The position numbers and the translations under genes were made by a program. A stretch of 58,945 nucleotides of DNA from Terriglobia bacterium (GTDB taxonomy: Bacteria; Acidobacteriota; Terriglobia; Bryobacterales; Bryobacteraceae), in assembly GCA_020073445.1 (NCBI GenBank), contig JAIQFE010000044.1, positions 1 through 58,945 of the forward strand, read 5' to 3'. Positions 18,784-27,367 of this stretch are shown piece after piece. The notes under the pieces are model-generated. The model was not told where the DNA came from, searched no databases, and saw only the letters and a list, made by a program, of their open reading frames with translations. The stretch's first letter is position 1, and each line of letters begins with the position of its first letter.

Positions 18784-18827
18784 TTGACGATTGTCGATGA
18801 TCTAGGCATAATTGTCGATGTTCTAGG
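18784..18827 (+). promoter_or_regulatory. Promoter with tandem 21-bp-spaced operator upstream of the TIGR03435 gene
   Basis: TTGACG (18784-18789), 17 bases, CATAAT (18807-18812) form a good sigma-70 promoter. Two copies of a 17-base element, attgtcgatgatctagg at 18790-18806 and a copy with one change at 18811-18827, are spaced 21 bases, two helical turns. The first fills the spacer and the second covers -10 and the start site, as expected for a tandem repressor site. The next gene starts at 18854 with AAAGGAG upstream. Confidence 0.65.
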
Positions 18828-18853
18828 TGTCATCGCAAAAAAAGGAGATCTCG

Positions 18854-19672
18854 ATGCACTCCAGCCTCGTAGTCCTCTTAGTGTTATCAGCTACGGCACT
18901 CCTGGGCCAAGCTCCGCCGGTGTTTGAAGTCGCTTCCGTCAAAGTGAACAAGTCCGGGACGACGCAAGCGAACGTCGGCATGCCGCCGAACGGCGTCAAT
19001 TTCGTCAACCTTCCGTTGCGCGGCATCATCCAACTGGCTTACGGCATCAACCAGCCGACCAAGCTCGCCGGTGTCCCCGAGTGGGCGGTCACCGAGCGGT
19101 ACGATATCACCGCACGGGCGGGTGGACCAATCACCCAGGAGGAGCGTCGTTTGATGCTGCAGGCGTTGCTTGCGGACCGACTCAAGCTGGTGGCGCGCGT
19201 GGAAAAACGCGAAGTCTCCATCCTCGCGCTCATGCTCGCTCGAGGCGACGGAAAGCTAGGCAAGAATCTGGTGGAATCGAAGGGCTGCATTGCGCCGAGT
19301 AAGGCGGCCGCTCAGGAGGCGGCGCCCACGGGCGTCGAAACACGCATCTGTGGACCGAAAACCGGCGGTGCCGGCAGACTCATTCTCACCGGGATCCCGA
19401 TCCAGCAACTCACGGCCCTGCTTGGCACGATGCTCAGTCGTACGGTCATCGACAAGACGGGCCTGACCGGCGCTTACGATATCGACATCACCTACACTCC
19501 GGAGCAGCCGCTCCCGGCAGGAGTAAACATCCCAGGCCCCGCCGCCGATCCGAACGGACCGTCCATCTACACAGCCCTGCGGGAGCAACTCGGCCTCAAG
19601 CTGGAGTCGCAGAAAGATCAGGAGGAAGTCTTGGTGATCGATCACGTCGAACGGCAGCCCAGCGAGAACTGA
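18854..19672 (+). CDS. TIGR03435-family secreted protein
   Basis: 272 residues. The start chosen is ATG 18854, placed correctly behind AAAGGAG and beginning a signal peptide (HSSLVVLLVLSATALLGQA); the upstream in-frame ATG 18827 adds a charged stretch and overlaps the operator. The mature protein shows the family hallmarks: FEVASVKVNKSG, LRGIIQLAYG, YDITARA, EERRLMLQALLADRLKL, and near the end VIDKTGLTGAYDIDITYTP and LREQLGLKLESQK. The family is strongly expanded in Solibacter-like acidobacteria, exported and of unknown function, often near BlaI/PadR-type regulators; none is adjacent here. Divergent from module 1. Confidence 0.85.
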   Translation: MHSSLVVLLVLSATALLGQAPPVFEVASVKVNKSGTTQANVGMPPNGVNFVNLPLRGIIQLAYGINQPTKLAGVPEWAVTERYDITARAGGPITQEERRLMLQALLADRLKLVARVEKREVSILALMLARGDGKLGKNLVESKGCIAPSKAAAQEAAPTGVETRICGPKTGGAGRLILTGIPIQQLTALLGTMLSRTVIDKTGLTGAYDIDITYTPEQPLPAGVNIPGPAADPNGPSIYTALREQLGLKLESQKDQEEVLVIDHVERQPSEN

Positions 19673-19785
19673 ATTCCTAGCGGTTCACCCGAGTGAGAAC
19701 GAACCTCGATGCGTTTCACGCCGTATTGATTTTGTATTATCATTTTTGCCGGTCGGGATTTAACACTAGACTTCAGGAGGAGTCA

Positions 19786-20847
19786 ATGCGACGAGCCGTA
19801 TTTGTTGTTATCTTCGGCCTGATTGGTACCTGTCTCCAGGATCGTCTTCAAGCGCAGTGGATTGACCACAAAGCCCCTGGAATCCCGCGCACTGCGGACG
19901 GCAAGCCGGACCTGAAGGCCGCCGCGCCGAAAACCCAAGATGCCAAAGCGGACCTCTCCGGCCTGTGGCTACTCGCTCCCGGCGCCGGAGGTCTGAGCCA
20001 GCTTAAGCCAGCGGAAATACCAGCTCCAGCAACGGCTCTTTACAAGCAGCGCGAAGAGAACCTGGGCAGCGACAGTCCGGGCACGCAGTGCCTGCCGTTT
20101 GGCTTCATCACCGCGGGCGGTGCGATGGTGAAGATCGTCCAGACGCCGGGACTGATTGTGATGCTCACCGAAGACCTCGAGTACCGCCAAATCTTTCTGG
20201 ACGGGCGCGAGCTGCCGAAAGATCCGAACCCCGCATGGATGGGATACTCGGTGGGGCATTGGGACGGCGACACCCTGGTGGTGGAGAGCACAGGTTATAA
20301 CGACCGGACCTGGTTGGACAACGGCTATCCTCACTCGGAAAGCCTGCATCTCACGGAGCGAATCCGGCGCTCCGATTTCGGGCACCTCATCATTGAAGCC
20401 ACGTGGAGCGATCCCAAGATCTACCCCACGCCCTGGACCAGCAAAGTCCAGGGCGTGATAGCGCCGGACACGGAGCTTCTCGAATACGTCTGCGCGGAGA
20501 ATGAAAAGGATCGAGTTCATTTGGTGGGTAAGAACTCCGACGACACCAAGAATGCAGTCAAGCTCAGCGCGGATGTCCTGAGCAAGTATGTCGGCGGTTA
20601 CGAAGTTAATGCCAAAGATTTCGGAATTCCCGGCGTCGAAAAACTACTGTTGCAGGTCGCGCTGGAAGACGGCGTCCTGAAGTTCGGAATGGGAGACGGC
20701 CCCAAGCAGCCAATGACGCCGATCTCGGAGACGATTTTCACAGGTTTCGGAGGCCGCGTCGAGTTCGGCAAAGACGATAAGGGCGAGGTGACCCACCTCA
20801 CCATCAGGGCGGCCGAAGGAGACTTTCGGGCCAATCGGAAGAACTAG
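19786..20847 (+). CDS. Secreted PDxSGxW-family protein with an added C-terminal beta domain
   Basis: 353 residues from ATG 19786, five bases after AGGAGG. Signal peptide, then RTADGKPDL and a second copy, AKADLSGLW. The core is QTPGLIVMLTEDLEYRQIFLDGRE, SVGHWDGDTLVVESTGYN, TERIRRSDFGHLIIEATW, SDPKIYPTPW, LEYVCAENEKD. After about residue 260 it has an extra domain (LSKYVGGYEV...GDGPKQPMTPISETIF...RVEFGKDDKGEVTHLTIR) resembling the small beta domain appended to some exported beta-lactamase-like proteins. No catalytic motif seen. A quinone-oxidoreductase-like gene follows after 50 bases. Confidence 0.8.
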   Translation: MRRAVFVVIFGLIGTCLQDRLQAQWIDHKAPGIPRTADGKPDLKAAAPKTQDAKADLSGLWLLAPGAGGLSQLKPAEIPAPATALYKQREENLGSDSPGTQCLPFGFITAGGAMVKIVQTPGLIVMLTEDLEYRQIFLDGRELPKDPNPAWMGYSVGHWDGDTLVVESTGYNDRTWLDNGYPHSESLHLTERIRRSDFGHLIIEATWSDPKIYPTPWTSKVQGVIAPDTELLEYVCAENEKDRVHLVGKNSDDTKNAVKLSADVLSKYVGGYEVNAKDFGIPGVEKLLLQVALEDGVLKFGMGDGPKQPMTPISETIFTGFGGRVEFGKDDKGEVTHLTIRAAEGDFRANRKN

Positions 20848-20897
20848 GTTGAGCAGGCATACTCGCCGGGGCAGGAAACTGGGCCGATATTATACCG

Positions 20898-21857
20898 ATG
20901 AAAGCCGCCGTCTATACCGGCAAAGGGGCTGTCCAAGTCCAGGACGTTGAGAAGCCTGTCCCCGCCGACAATGAAGTCCTGGTCCGGATACATGCTACAA
21001 CCATCTGCGCCGCGGACTACAGGGTCAAGAGCTTTCCGCCAGTCGTGGGATGGCTCATCGGCCTACGGAAGGGCAAGATTCTCGGGATGGAGTTGTCCGG
21101 AACGGTGGAGTCCGTCGGCCCAGCCGTGACCCGCTTCCGCCCCGGCGACCAGGTATTCGGGGGGACTGGATTCAAGCTCGGCACGCACGCGGAATACGCA
21201 TGCACGCTCGAAAGCCGGCTGGAGATGAAGCCGGTCAATATGACGCTTGAGGAAGCCTCCGCGGTCATGTTTGGCGGCCTTACCGCGTTGTGCTTTCTCC
21301 GGCAGGGAAGGATACAGTCTGGACAGAACGTGCTGGTCTACGGCGCGTCCGGGAGTGTCGGTGTCTTCGCGGTTCAACTGGCGAAGCACTTCGGTGCGCG
21401 CGTCACAGGCGTGTGCAGCACAGCGAATCTGGACCTGGTAAAGTCGCTCGGCGCCGACGAGGTGATCGACTACACCAAGGAAGATTTTTCGAAAGCAGGC
21501 CGCGTCTATGACATGGTGGTTGAGACGGTCGGCAAGGCCGGCTACTCCCGCTGCGTGAAAACCTTGAAGCGAGGCGGTCCCTTGGTTCTGATCGCGATTT
21601 CCGGCGGACTGCTGTCGATATTCGGCGACATCGTTCGACAGCAGTGGATTTCGATCACCGGCGCCGCGAAAATCGTCGGCGGCCTGCCGCGCATCGCCCC
21701 TGGGGACCTGAGTTTCCTCAAAGGTCTTATCGAGGCCGGCGAGCTGAAGACGACGATCGATAGACGCTATTCACTCGACGACATTGCCGAGGCGTTCCGC
21801 TATGCGGAGGCCGGGCACAAGAAGGGCCACGTCGTTATAAATGTCACGTCCGCTTAG
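20898..21857 (+). CDS. NAD(P)-dependent quinone oxidoreductase-like enzyme (MDR superfamily, zinc-free)
   Basis: 319 residues, cytoplasmic. N-terminal GroES-like domain (MKAAVYTGKGAVQVQDVEKP; GMELSGTVESVG) and a Rossmann domain with the NADPH-binding motif VYGASGSVGVFAVQLAK at about 149-165, then GADEVIDYTKEDF. The zinc-ligand cysteines of true alcohol dehydrogenases are absent, so it probably reduces quinones or enones. ATG 20898 has no Shine-Dalgarno; an AT-rich TATTAT lies only 4 bases before it, suggesting a leaderless transcript. It overlaps the convergent PQQ gene by 4 bases. Confidence 0.88.
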   Translation: MKAAVYTGKGAVQVQDVEKPVPADNEVLVRIHATTICAADYRVKSFPPVVGWLIGLRKGKILGMELSGTVESVGPAVTRFRPGDQVFGGTGFKLGTHAEYACTLESRLEMKPVNMTLEEASAVMFGGLTALCFLRQGRIQSGQNVLVYGASGSVGVFAVQLAKHFGARVTGVCSTANLDLVKSLGADEVIDYTKEDFSKAGRVYDMVVETVGKAGYSRCVKTLKRGGPLVLIAISGGLLSIFGDIVRQQWISITGAAKIVGGLPRIAPGDLSFLKGLIEAGELKTTIDRRYSLDDIAEAFRYAEAGHKKGHVVINVTSA

Positions 21858-23716
21858 TTCGTATGCGGCGCTTCGACCGGTGGCGGCGGGGGCGGACCCT
21901 TGGGGGCGCCCTTACCAGCGCCTCGGCCAAACTGAGGTGGCGGCGGGGCCGGAGGCATTTGAGCTGTGCCGCCTACCTTCATCGCCATGAACTGGGTGCC
22001 GGTCGCGAACCCGATGTACTGCGTGTTGTCGACCATGTAGGTGATCGGGGGAGCCCCACCAGGGACGTTGAACGGCAGCGCCAATAGTTCGTCGCCCGTA
22101 TCCGCCTTGTAGACGTACAGCGTGTTGCCGGCAGTCTGAAACACGAGGTTGCTGGCCGTGGTCATGGTGCCGCCGGTCGACCCGCTACCCCGGCCCGGCT
22201 TCACCCACTTGATCTGGTTGGTCTTGGGATCGCGGGCCTGCAAACCGCCTCGGCCCACAGTAGCTGCGTCGGGACCCCAGATGGGCATGGGGGTGGTCCT
22301 CTTGTCTTGACCGCCGCGACCCAGCCCATGCGCTCCGCCGCCCGCCTTAGGATCGGGTTCCTTTGCGGCGTTGAAGGTGTAACTGCCCGCGGAGTAGGGA
22401 AGGTAGACTAATCCGGCGTTCGGGTTGTAAGACATCGGTGCCCAGTTGTGCGCGCCGCCGCCGCCCGGATACATCACCACCGAATTTGTCTGATCGTAGT
22501 AGGCGGTCTGGTTGATGATCGGCTTGCCGTTGTTCTTCTTGTCGAAGCCTGTTACCCAGTTCACGGGGACGAAGGGCTCGGCCGAGATGAACTGGCCATT
22601 AGTGCGGTCCAGGATGTAGAACACGCCGCTCTTGGGAGCCTGCATGATGACCTTGCGTGTCTTGCCTTCGATCTGGATATCGGCCATGATGAAGCCGCCC
22701 ACCGAGTCCAAGTCCCAGGCGTCGCCCGGAACCGTCTGGTAATACCACTTTAGCTTGCCGGTCTTCGCATCCACGGCGACGATCGAGCAGGTATAGAGGT
22801 TATCCCACTTACCCCACTCCGATTTCGGGATGCCGCGCATTTCCTCCGGCCACGGCTCGGGGTTACCCGTGCCGGCAAATACCAGGTCCGTATCGGGGTC
22901 ATACACCAGGCCGTCCCATACCGAGCCGCCGCCGCCGTACTTCGCCCAGTCGCCGACCCAGGTCTTGGATGCCCTTTCCTGATCCTTGTCCTCCATGGGC
23001 TGGCCGGGGGCAGGCGGAACCGTGTGGAACTTCCACGCTAGCGACCCATCCTTTAGGTTGTACGCCGCGAAGAAGCCGCGAATGAAGTACTCGCCGCCGC
23101 CCACGCCTACGATCACCTTGTCGCCCGCGATGCGCGGCGCGATGGTGAATGAGTAGTACTGGTTAATGTCCGCGACCTTACTCTGCCACAGCTCCTTGCC
23201 GCTGATGGCGTCGAGCGCGATCAGACGGGCGTCGTTGGCCGCCAGGATGATCTTTCCCTCGTAGATCGCGAGTCCGCGGTTGTGCGTGCCGCAGCACATG
23301 TGGCTCTGCGTGGCGGGATCGATCTTGGCGTCGTACATCCATTTCTGCTGGCCGGTGCGCGCATCCAGCGCGTACACGATGCTATTGTCCATGGACTGGT
23401 AGATCGTGTTGTTCCACATCAGAGGCGTGCCTTCGGTGCCCCCGCGGCCGCCCGCCGCGGCGATCGGCGCCGACCAGGCCAATCCCAGCTTGCCGACGTT
23501 GGTCTCGTCGATTTGCTTCAGCTGGCTGTAGCGCTGTTCCGTTTGGGTCAGGCCGTAGGTGAGCCATGTGCCGGGCATGGCGTCCTTGGCGGTACCGGCG
23601 GTCTTGAGAATCTTAGCGTCCACCTCGCGCGGCTGCTGGGCTGTGAGAGTGGATATCAGAGCGACTGTGGCAATGACGCCAGCGGCCAACATGGCCTTGA
23701 TGGTAGACGTGGTCAA
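21854..23716 (-). CDS. Exported PQQ alcohol-dehydrogenase-like quinoprotein
   Basis: 620 residues from TTG 23716 (AAGGGA 8 bases upstream); ATG 23692 is the alternative. Sec signal ending TLTAQQ. An eight-bladed propeller with the hallmarks of methanol/ethanol dehydrogenases: adjacent cysteines in SHMCCGTHNRG (the vicinal disulphide over PQQ), WVGDWAKYGGGG, and PGDAWDLDSVGG. The first Asp there is the expected base, and a second Asp two residues on is the arrangement typical of lanthanide-using enzymes (inference). The Pro/Gly-rich tail is unusual. It has no haem motif; the divergent DUF1592 diheme protein 54 bases away is a possible partner. Confidence 0.86.
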   Translation of the reverse strand: MTTSTIKAMLAAGVIATVALISTLTAQQPREVDAKILKTAGTAKDAMPGTWLTYGLTQTEQRYSQLKQIDETNVGKLGLAWSAPIAAAGGRGGTEGTPLMWNNTIYQSMDNSIVYALDARTGQQKWMYDAKIDPATQSHMCCGTHNRGLAIYEGKIILAANDARLIALDAISGKELWQSKVADINQYYSFTIAPRIAGDKVIVGVGGGEYFIRGFFAAYNLKDGSLAWKFHTVPPAPGQPMEDKDQERASKTWVGDWAKYGGGGSVWDGLVYDPDTDLVFAGTGNPEPWPEEMRGIPKSEWGKWDNLYTCSIVAVDAKTGKLKWYYQTVPGDAWDLDSVGGFIMADIQIEGKTRKVIMQAPKSGVFYILDRTNGQFISAEPFVPVNWVTGFDKKNNGKPIINQTAYYDQTNSVVMYPGGGGAHNWAPMSYNPNAGLVYLPYSAGSYTFNAAKEPDPKAGGGAHGLGRGGQDKRTTPMPIWGPDAATVGRGGLQARDPKTNQIKWVKPGRGSGSTGGTMTTASNLVFQTAGNTLYVYKADTGDELLALPFNVPGGAPPITYMVDNTQYIGFATGTQFMAMKVGGTAQMPPAPPPPQFGRGAGKGAPKGPPPPPPVEAPHTN

Positions 23717-23770
23717 GCGGTGATCCCTTCAATGGCAAGTATGACCGATTTTAAAGCTTAAGACACGTAT

Positions 23771-26056
23771 GTGCCTACCCCCTCGCTTGGCAGCAAGAGC
23801 CACGGCGATTCCGGATATCATGACGATGTGGCGTCAACGCCCAAAATCGCGCTGACAGCGGCCAGCGGCCTGATGCTGTTCATGGGTGTGTTCATAGGCG
23901 GCGTGTTAACGGGCATAGACGCTCAGCAGCCCGCGCGCGTCCAGCCCGAAGAAACCATCAACAAGTACTGCACCGGTTGTCATAACCAGCGCGCTCGCGT
24001 GGCTGGGCTGGTTCTGAACACCGCGACCGTCAGTTCCGACCCCGCCACCTGGGAAAAAGTCGTTCGCAAGCTGCGGATGCGTACCATGCCGCCCGCTGGT
24101 GTGCCCCGGCCGGACGACGCTACGTATAGCCAGACCGCCGCATGGCTCGAAACCCGGCTCGACCAGGCCGCGGCGGCGAATCCCAATCCGGGCCAGCCGC
24201 TGCTCCATCGTCTGAATCGCACCGAGTACGCGAACGCCATCCACGATCTTCTCGACCTGAACGTCTATGCCACCGCGTTGTTGCCGCCTGACGATTCCGC
24301 CTTCGGATTCGACAATATCGCCGACGTGCTGGGCGTTTCGCCGGTGCTTCTGGAGCGCTATCTCTCGGCTGCCGACCGCATCAGCAGCCTGGCGGTCGGG
24401 GACCCGGAAACCGAGCCGGGCTCCGACACTTACCGGGCCCGCCAGGATCTTTCGCAGGATCAGCACATCGAGGGCTTGCCGCTGGGGACGGTCGGCGGTC
24501 TGGCGGTCGAGCACACGTTCCCGCTGGACGCCGAATACGAGTTCCGGCTGAGCCTTTTTCGCAACAACCTCGAAATCATGCGCGGCATCGAGCGCCCGCA
24601 TCAAATCGAATTGTCGATCGACGGGGAGCGCGTCTTCCTGCGCCCCGTGGGCGGCCCCGAAGATCTGGCGCGCATGCGTAATCCGACCGACGGCTCAGAT
24701 GCCATCACAATAATGGGTCCGTACCAGGCCACCGGAGCCGGCGACACGCCGTCCCGCAAGCGCATCTTTACGTGCCGGCCGGCGGCCGTTTCGCATGAAG
24801 CCGCGGAAGAAACGCGCTGCGCCCGCCAGATCCTGGAGCCGTTGGCGCGCAGGGCTTATCGCAGGCCAGTGAACGATGCCGACATGCGGCCTCTGTTCGA
24901 TTTCTTCCAGCAAGGCCGTGCAAAGCGCGATTTCGAGAGCGGCATTCAGTTCGGCCTGCGCCGCATGCTGGCGAGCCCTGCTTTCGTCTTCCGTGCCGAG
25001 ACGAGTCCGGACAGCGTCAAGCCCGGAGCGCTGCACCCTATCGAGCCCATCGAGCTGGCCTCGCGCCTTTCGTTCTTCTTGTGGTCGAGCATCCCCGACG
25101 AGGAATTGATCGCCGTCGCTGCCAGCGGCCAACTTGGGCACCCGGATGTGCTCGAAAAGCAAGTCCGCCGCATGCTGGCCGACCCGCGTGCGGAACGGTT
25201 CGTCAGCAACTTCGCGGGCCAGTGGCTGCAGCTGCGTAATCTGCGCAACGCGCGTCCGAACTCGGCCGACTTTCCCGATTTTGACGACAACCTTCGCCAG
25301 GGATTCCGGCGCGAAACCGAGCTCTTCTTCGCCAGCATTCTTCAAGAGGATCGCAGTGTGCTGGACCTGCTGCGTGCCGACTACACATTCCTGAACGAAC
25401 GCCTGGCGAGGCATTACGGAGTGCCAGGAATTTACGGCAGTAACTTCCGGCGGGTCGCGGTGACCGAGGATGCGCGCCGGGGCTTCCTGGGGCAGGGAAG
25501 CATCCTGACGGTTACGTCGCATGCCGACCGCACCTCGCCTGTGGTGCGCGGCAAGTGGATCCTCGAGAACCTCCTGGGTGCCCCGCCGCCGCCTCCTCCT
25601 CCGGAAGTGCCGCCTCTGCCCGAGAACACCGAAGATGCTCCTCCGCGGACCTTGCGAGCCCGCCTGGAATTGCATCGCGAGAATGCCGTCTGCGCCAGCT
25701 GCCACAAGGTGATGGATCCCATTGGTTTCGCGCTCGAAAACTTCGACGCGACCGGCGCGTGGCGCGCGGAGGAGTTCGGCGCGCCGATCAATGCCACCGG
25801 CCAGCTCGCCGACGGCACGAATGTGGATGGGGTGGTCAGCCTGCGCAACGCGATCCTGGCGCGGCCCGAGGTATTCGCCGGCACGGTGACGGAAAAGCTC
25901 ATGATCTATGCGCTGGGGCGAGGCTTGAACTCGTACGACATGCCCGCTGTGCGCGCGATCGTGCGCGACGCAGCCTCCCACAATTTTCGTCTTTCGTCGA
26001 TCATAATGGGAGTGACCCGTAGCGTGCCGTTCCAGATGCGAAAGAAGCCGGAATAG
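23771..26056 (+). CDS. Exported diheme DUF1592-family protein, module 2
   Basis: Up to 761 residues. The start is uncertain: GTG 23771 or GTG 23828, the latter closer to the signal anchor (ALTAASGLMLFMGVFIGGVL). The domain order matches module 1: CTGCH (67-71), WEKVVRKLRMRTMPPAG, DUF1587 (RLNRTEYANAIHDLLD), DUF1595 (YRRPVNDADM...SPAFVFRAE), DUF1592 (ELASRLSFFLWSSIPDEELI), DUF1588 (DRTSPVVRGKWILENLLG...VCASCHKVMDPIG) and DUF1585 (EKLMIYALGRGLNSYDMPAVRAIVR). Two c-haem sites. It leads a three-gene operon with the DUF1552 and ankyrin genes. Confidence 0.9.
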   Translation: MPTPSLGSKSHGDSGYHDDVASTPKIALTAASGLMLFMGVFIGGVLTGIDAQQPARVQPEETINKYCTGCHNQRARVAGLVLNTATVSSDPATWEKVVRKLRMRTMPPAGVPRPDDATYSQTAAWLETRLDQAAAANPNPGQPLLHRLNRTEYANAIHDLLDLNVYATALLPPDDSAFGFDNIADVLGVSPVLLERYLSAADRISSLAVGDPETEPGSDTYRARQDLSQDQHIEGLPLGTVGGLAVEHTFPLDAEYEFRLSLFRNNLEIMRGIERPHQIELSIDGERVFLRPVGGPEDLARMRNPTDGSDAITIMGPYQATGAGDTPSRKRIFTCRPAAVSHEAAEETRCARQILEPLARRAYRRPVNDADMRPLFDFFQQGRAKRDFESGIQFGLRRMLASPAFVFRAETSPDSVKPGALHPIEPIELASRLSFFLWSSIPDEELIAVAASGQLGHPDVLEKQVRRMLADPRAERFVSNFAGQWLQLRNLRNARPNSADFPDFDDNLRQGFRRETELFFASILQEDRSVLDLLRADYTFLNERLARHYGVPGIYGSNFRRVAVTEDARRGFLGQGSILTVTSHADRTSPVVRGKWILENLLGAPPPPPPPEVPPLPENTEDAPPRTLRARLELHRENAVCASCHKVMDPIGFALENFDATGAWRAEEFGAPINATGQLADGTNVDGVVSLRNAILARPEVFAGTVTEKLMIYALGRGLNSYDMPAVRAIVRDAASHNFRLSSIIMGVTRSVPFQMRKKPE

Positions 26057-26062
26057 AGACGG

Positions 26063-27367
26063 ATGTTTATCACCAAGCGATCGCTCGCCCGCAGAACGTT
26101 CCTGCGCGGCCTCTCGGCTACGGTCGCCCTGCCGTTTCTCGACGCGATGGCTCCCGCGCTCACCGCGGCACCGGTCGCCCCCAAGCGCCTTGGTTTCGTT
26201 TACTTTCCGAACGGCGCCATCATGGATAGCTGGATCCCCAAAACGGCGGGCTCGGGATTCGAGTTTACTCCGACCTTGGCGCCGCTCGCGCCCTATCGCG
26301 ATCATTTGACGGTGATCGGCAACCTGGCTCGCGCGGGAACCACCATCGGCGATCATGCCGTGGCGGCCGCCGGCTGGCTCACCGGCGTTTACGCCAAGAA
26401 GACGGAAGCCGAAGATGTACTGGCCGGGCCCACCATCGACCAGATCATCGCCCGCCAGATCGGACAGGACACAGTCTTCCCATCGCTCGAACTGGCTACG
26501 GAGGATTTCACCGGCTACATCGGCGGCTGCACTCCCGGCTTCAGTTGCACCTACATGAACACGCTCTGCTGGGCCGGGCCGACCAGTCCTCTGCCCATGG
26601 AGATCAACCCGCGCGTGGCCTTCGAGCGCATGTTCGGTCGCGCCGGATCGATCGCACAACGGCAGGCCCGACAGAGCGAAGACCGCAGCATTCTCGATTC
26701 GGTGGTGGAGGATGCCGCTCGCCTGCGGATCGGGCTGGGCGCCCGGGACCGCAACCGCTTGAGCGAGTATCTCGACCAGATTCGCGAAATCGAACGCCGT
26801 ATCGAGCGTGTCCAGACACACAGCAACTCGGCTGAACTGGCGATCGACACGCCCCAGGGCATCCCGGAGTCTTTCGAGGAGCACGCCGCATTGATGTTCG
26901 AGCTCCAGGCGATCGCCTATCAGGCGGACATCACTCGCGTAGTGACGTTCATGCTATCGCGCGAAGCCAGCCAGCGCACGTATCCGCAGATCGAGGTCAG
27001 CGAGCCGCATCATACGATCTCGCACCACGGGAACGATCCGCAGAAGAAGGCGATGAACGCGCGGATCAACCTGTATCACATGCAGCAATTCGCGAAGTTC
27101 GTCGAGAAGCTGCGCACGACTCCCGACGGCGATGGAAGTCTGCTGGACCATTCGCTGATTTTCTACGGCGGCGGCATGGGCGACGGCAACGCGCATGCGA
27201 CCGATCCGTTGCCGCTGGTTGCCGTAGGCGGGCTGGCGGGCGCGGGGCAACGCCATCTGCTGCAGCCTCCTAAGACCCCAGTGGCGAATCTGTGGATCGG
27301 CATCGCGGACAAGTTCGGCGTCAACGTGGATCACCTCGGAAACAGCAATGGCGTGGTCAGTATCTAG
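26063..27367 (+). CDS. Tat-exported DUF1552 protein (module 2)
   Basis: 434 residues with twin-arginine signal ARRTFLRGL...ALPFLDAMAPA. The body carries the family landmarks LGFVYFPNGAIMDSW, QIREIERRIERV, ELQAIAYQADITRVVTFMLSREAS, ISHHGNDPQKK, GSLLDHSLIFYGGGMGDGNAHA and VANLWIGIADKFGV. It starts 6 bases after the DUF1592 stop and its last 20 bases overlap the ankyrin gene, so translation is likely coupled along the operon. Its biochemical activity is unknown. Confidence 0.88.
   Translation: MFITKRSLARRTFLRGLSATVALPFLDAMAPALTAAPVAPKRLGFVYFPNGAIMDSWIPKTAGSGFEFTPTLAPLAPYRDHLTVIGNLARAGTTIGDHAVAAAGWLTGVYAKKTEAEDVLAGPTIDQIIARQIGQDTVFPSLELATEDFTGYIGGCTPGFSCTYMNTLCWAGPTSPLPMEINPRVAFERMFGRAGSIAQRQARQSEDRSILDSVVEDAARLRIGLGARDRNRLSEYLDQIREIERRIERVQTHSNSAELAIDTPQGIPESFEEHAALMFELQAIAYQADITRVVTFMLSREASQRTYPQIEVSEPHHTISHHGNDPQKKAMNARINLYHMQQFAKFVEKLRTTPDGDGSLLDHSLIFYGGGMGDGNAHATDPLPLVAVGGLAGAGQRHLLQPPKTPVANLWIGIADKFGVNVDHLGNSNGVVSI

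Noticed and set aside
24695-26884. A 729-codon open frame antisense to the DUF1592 and DUF1552 genes of module 2
   Set aside because: It lacks any recognisable motif and lies opposite two strongly conserved genes; long antisense frames are expected in high-G+C DNA.
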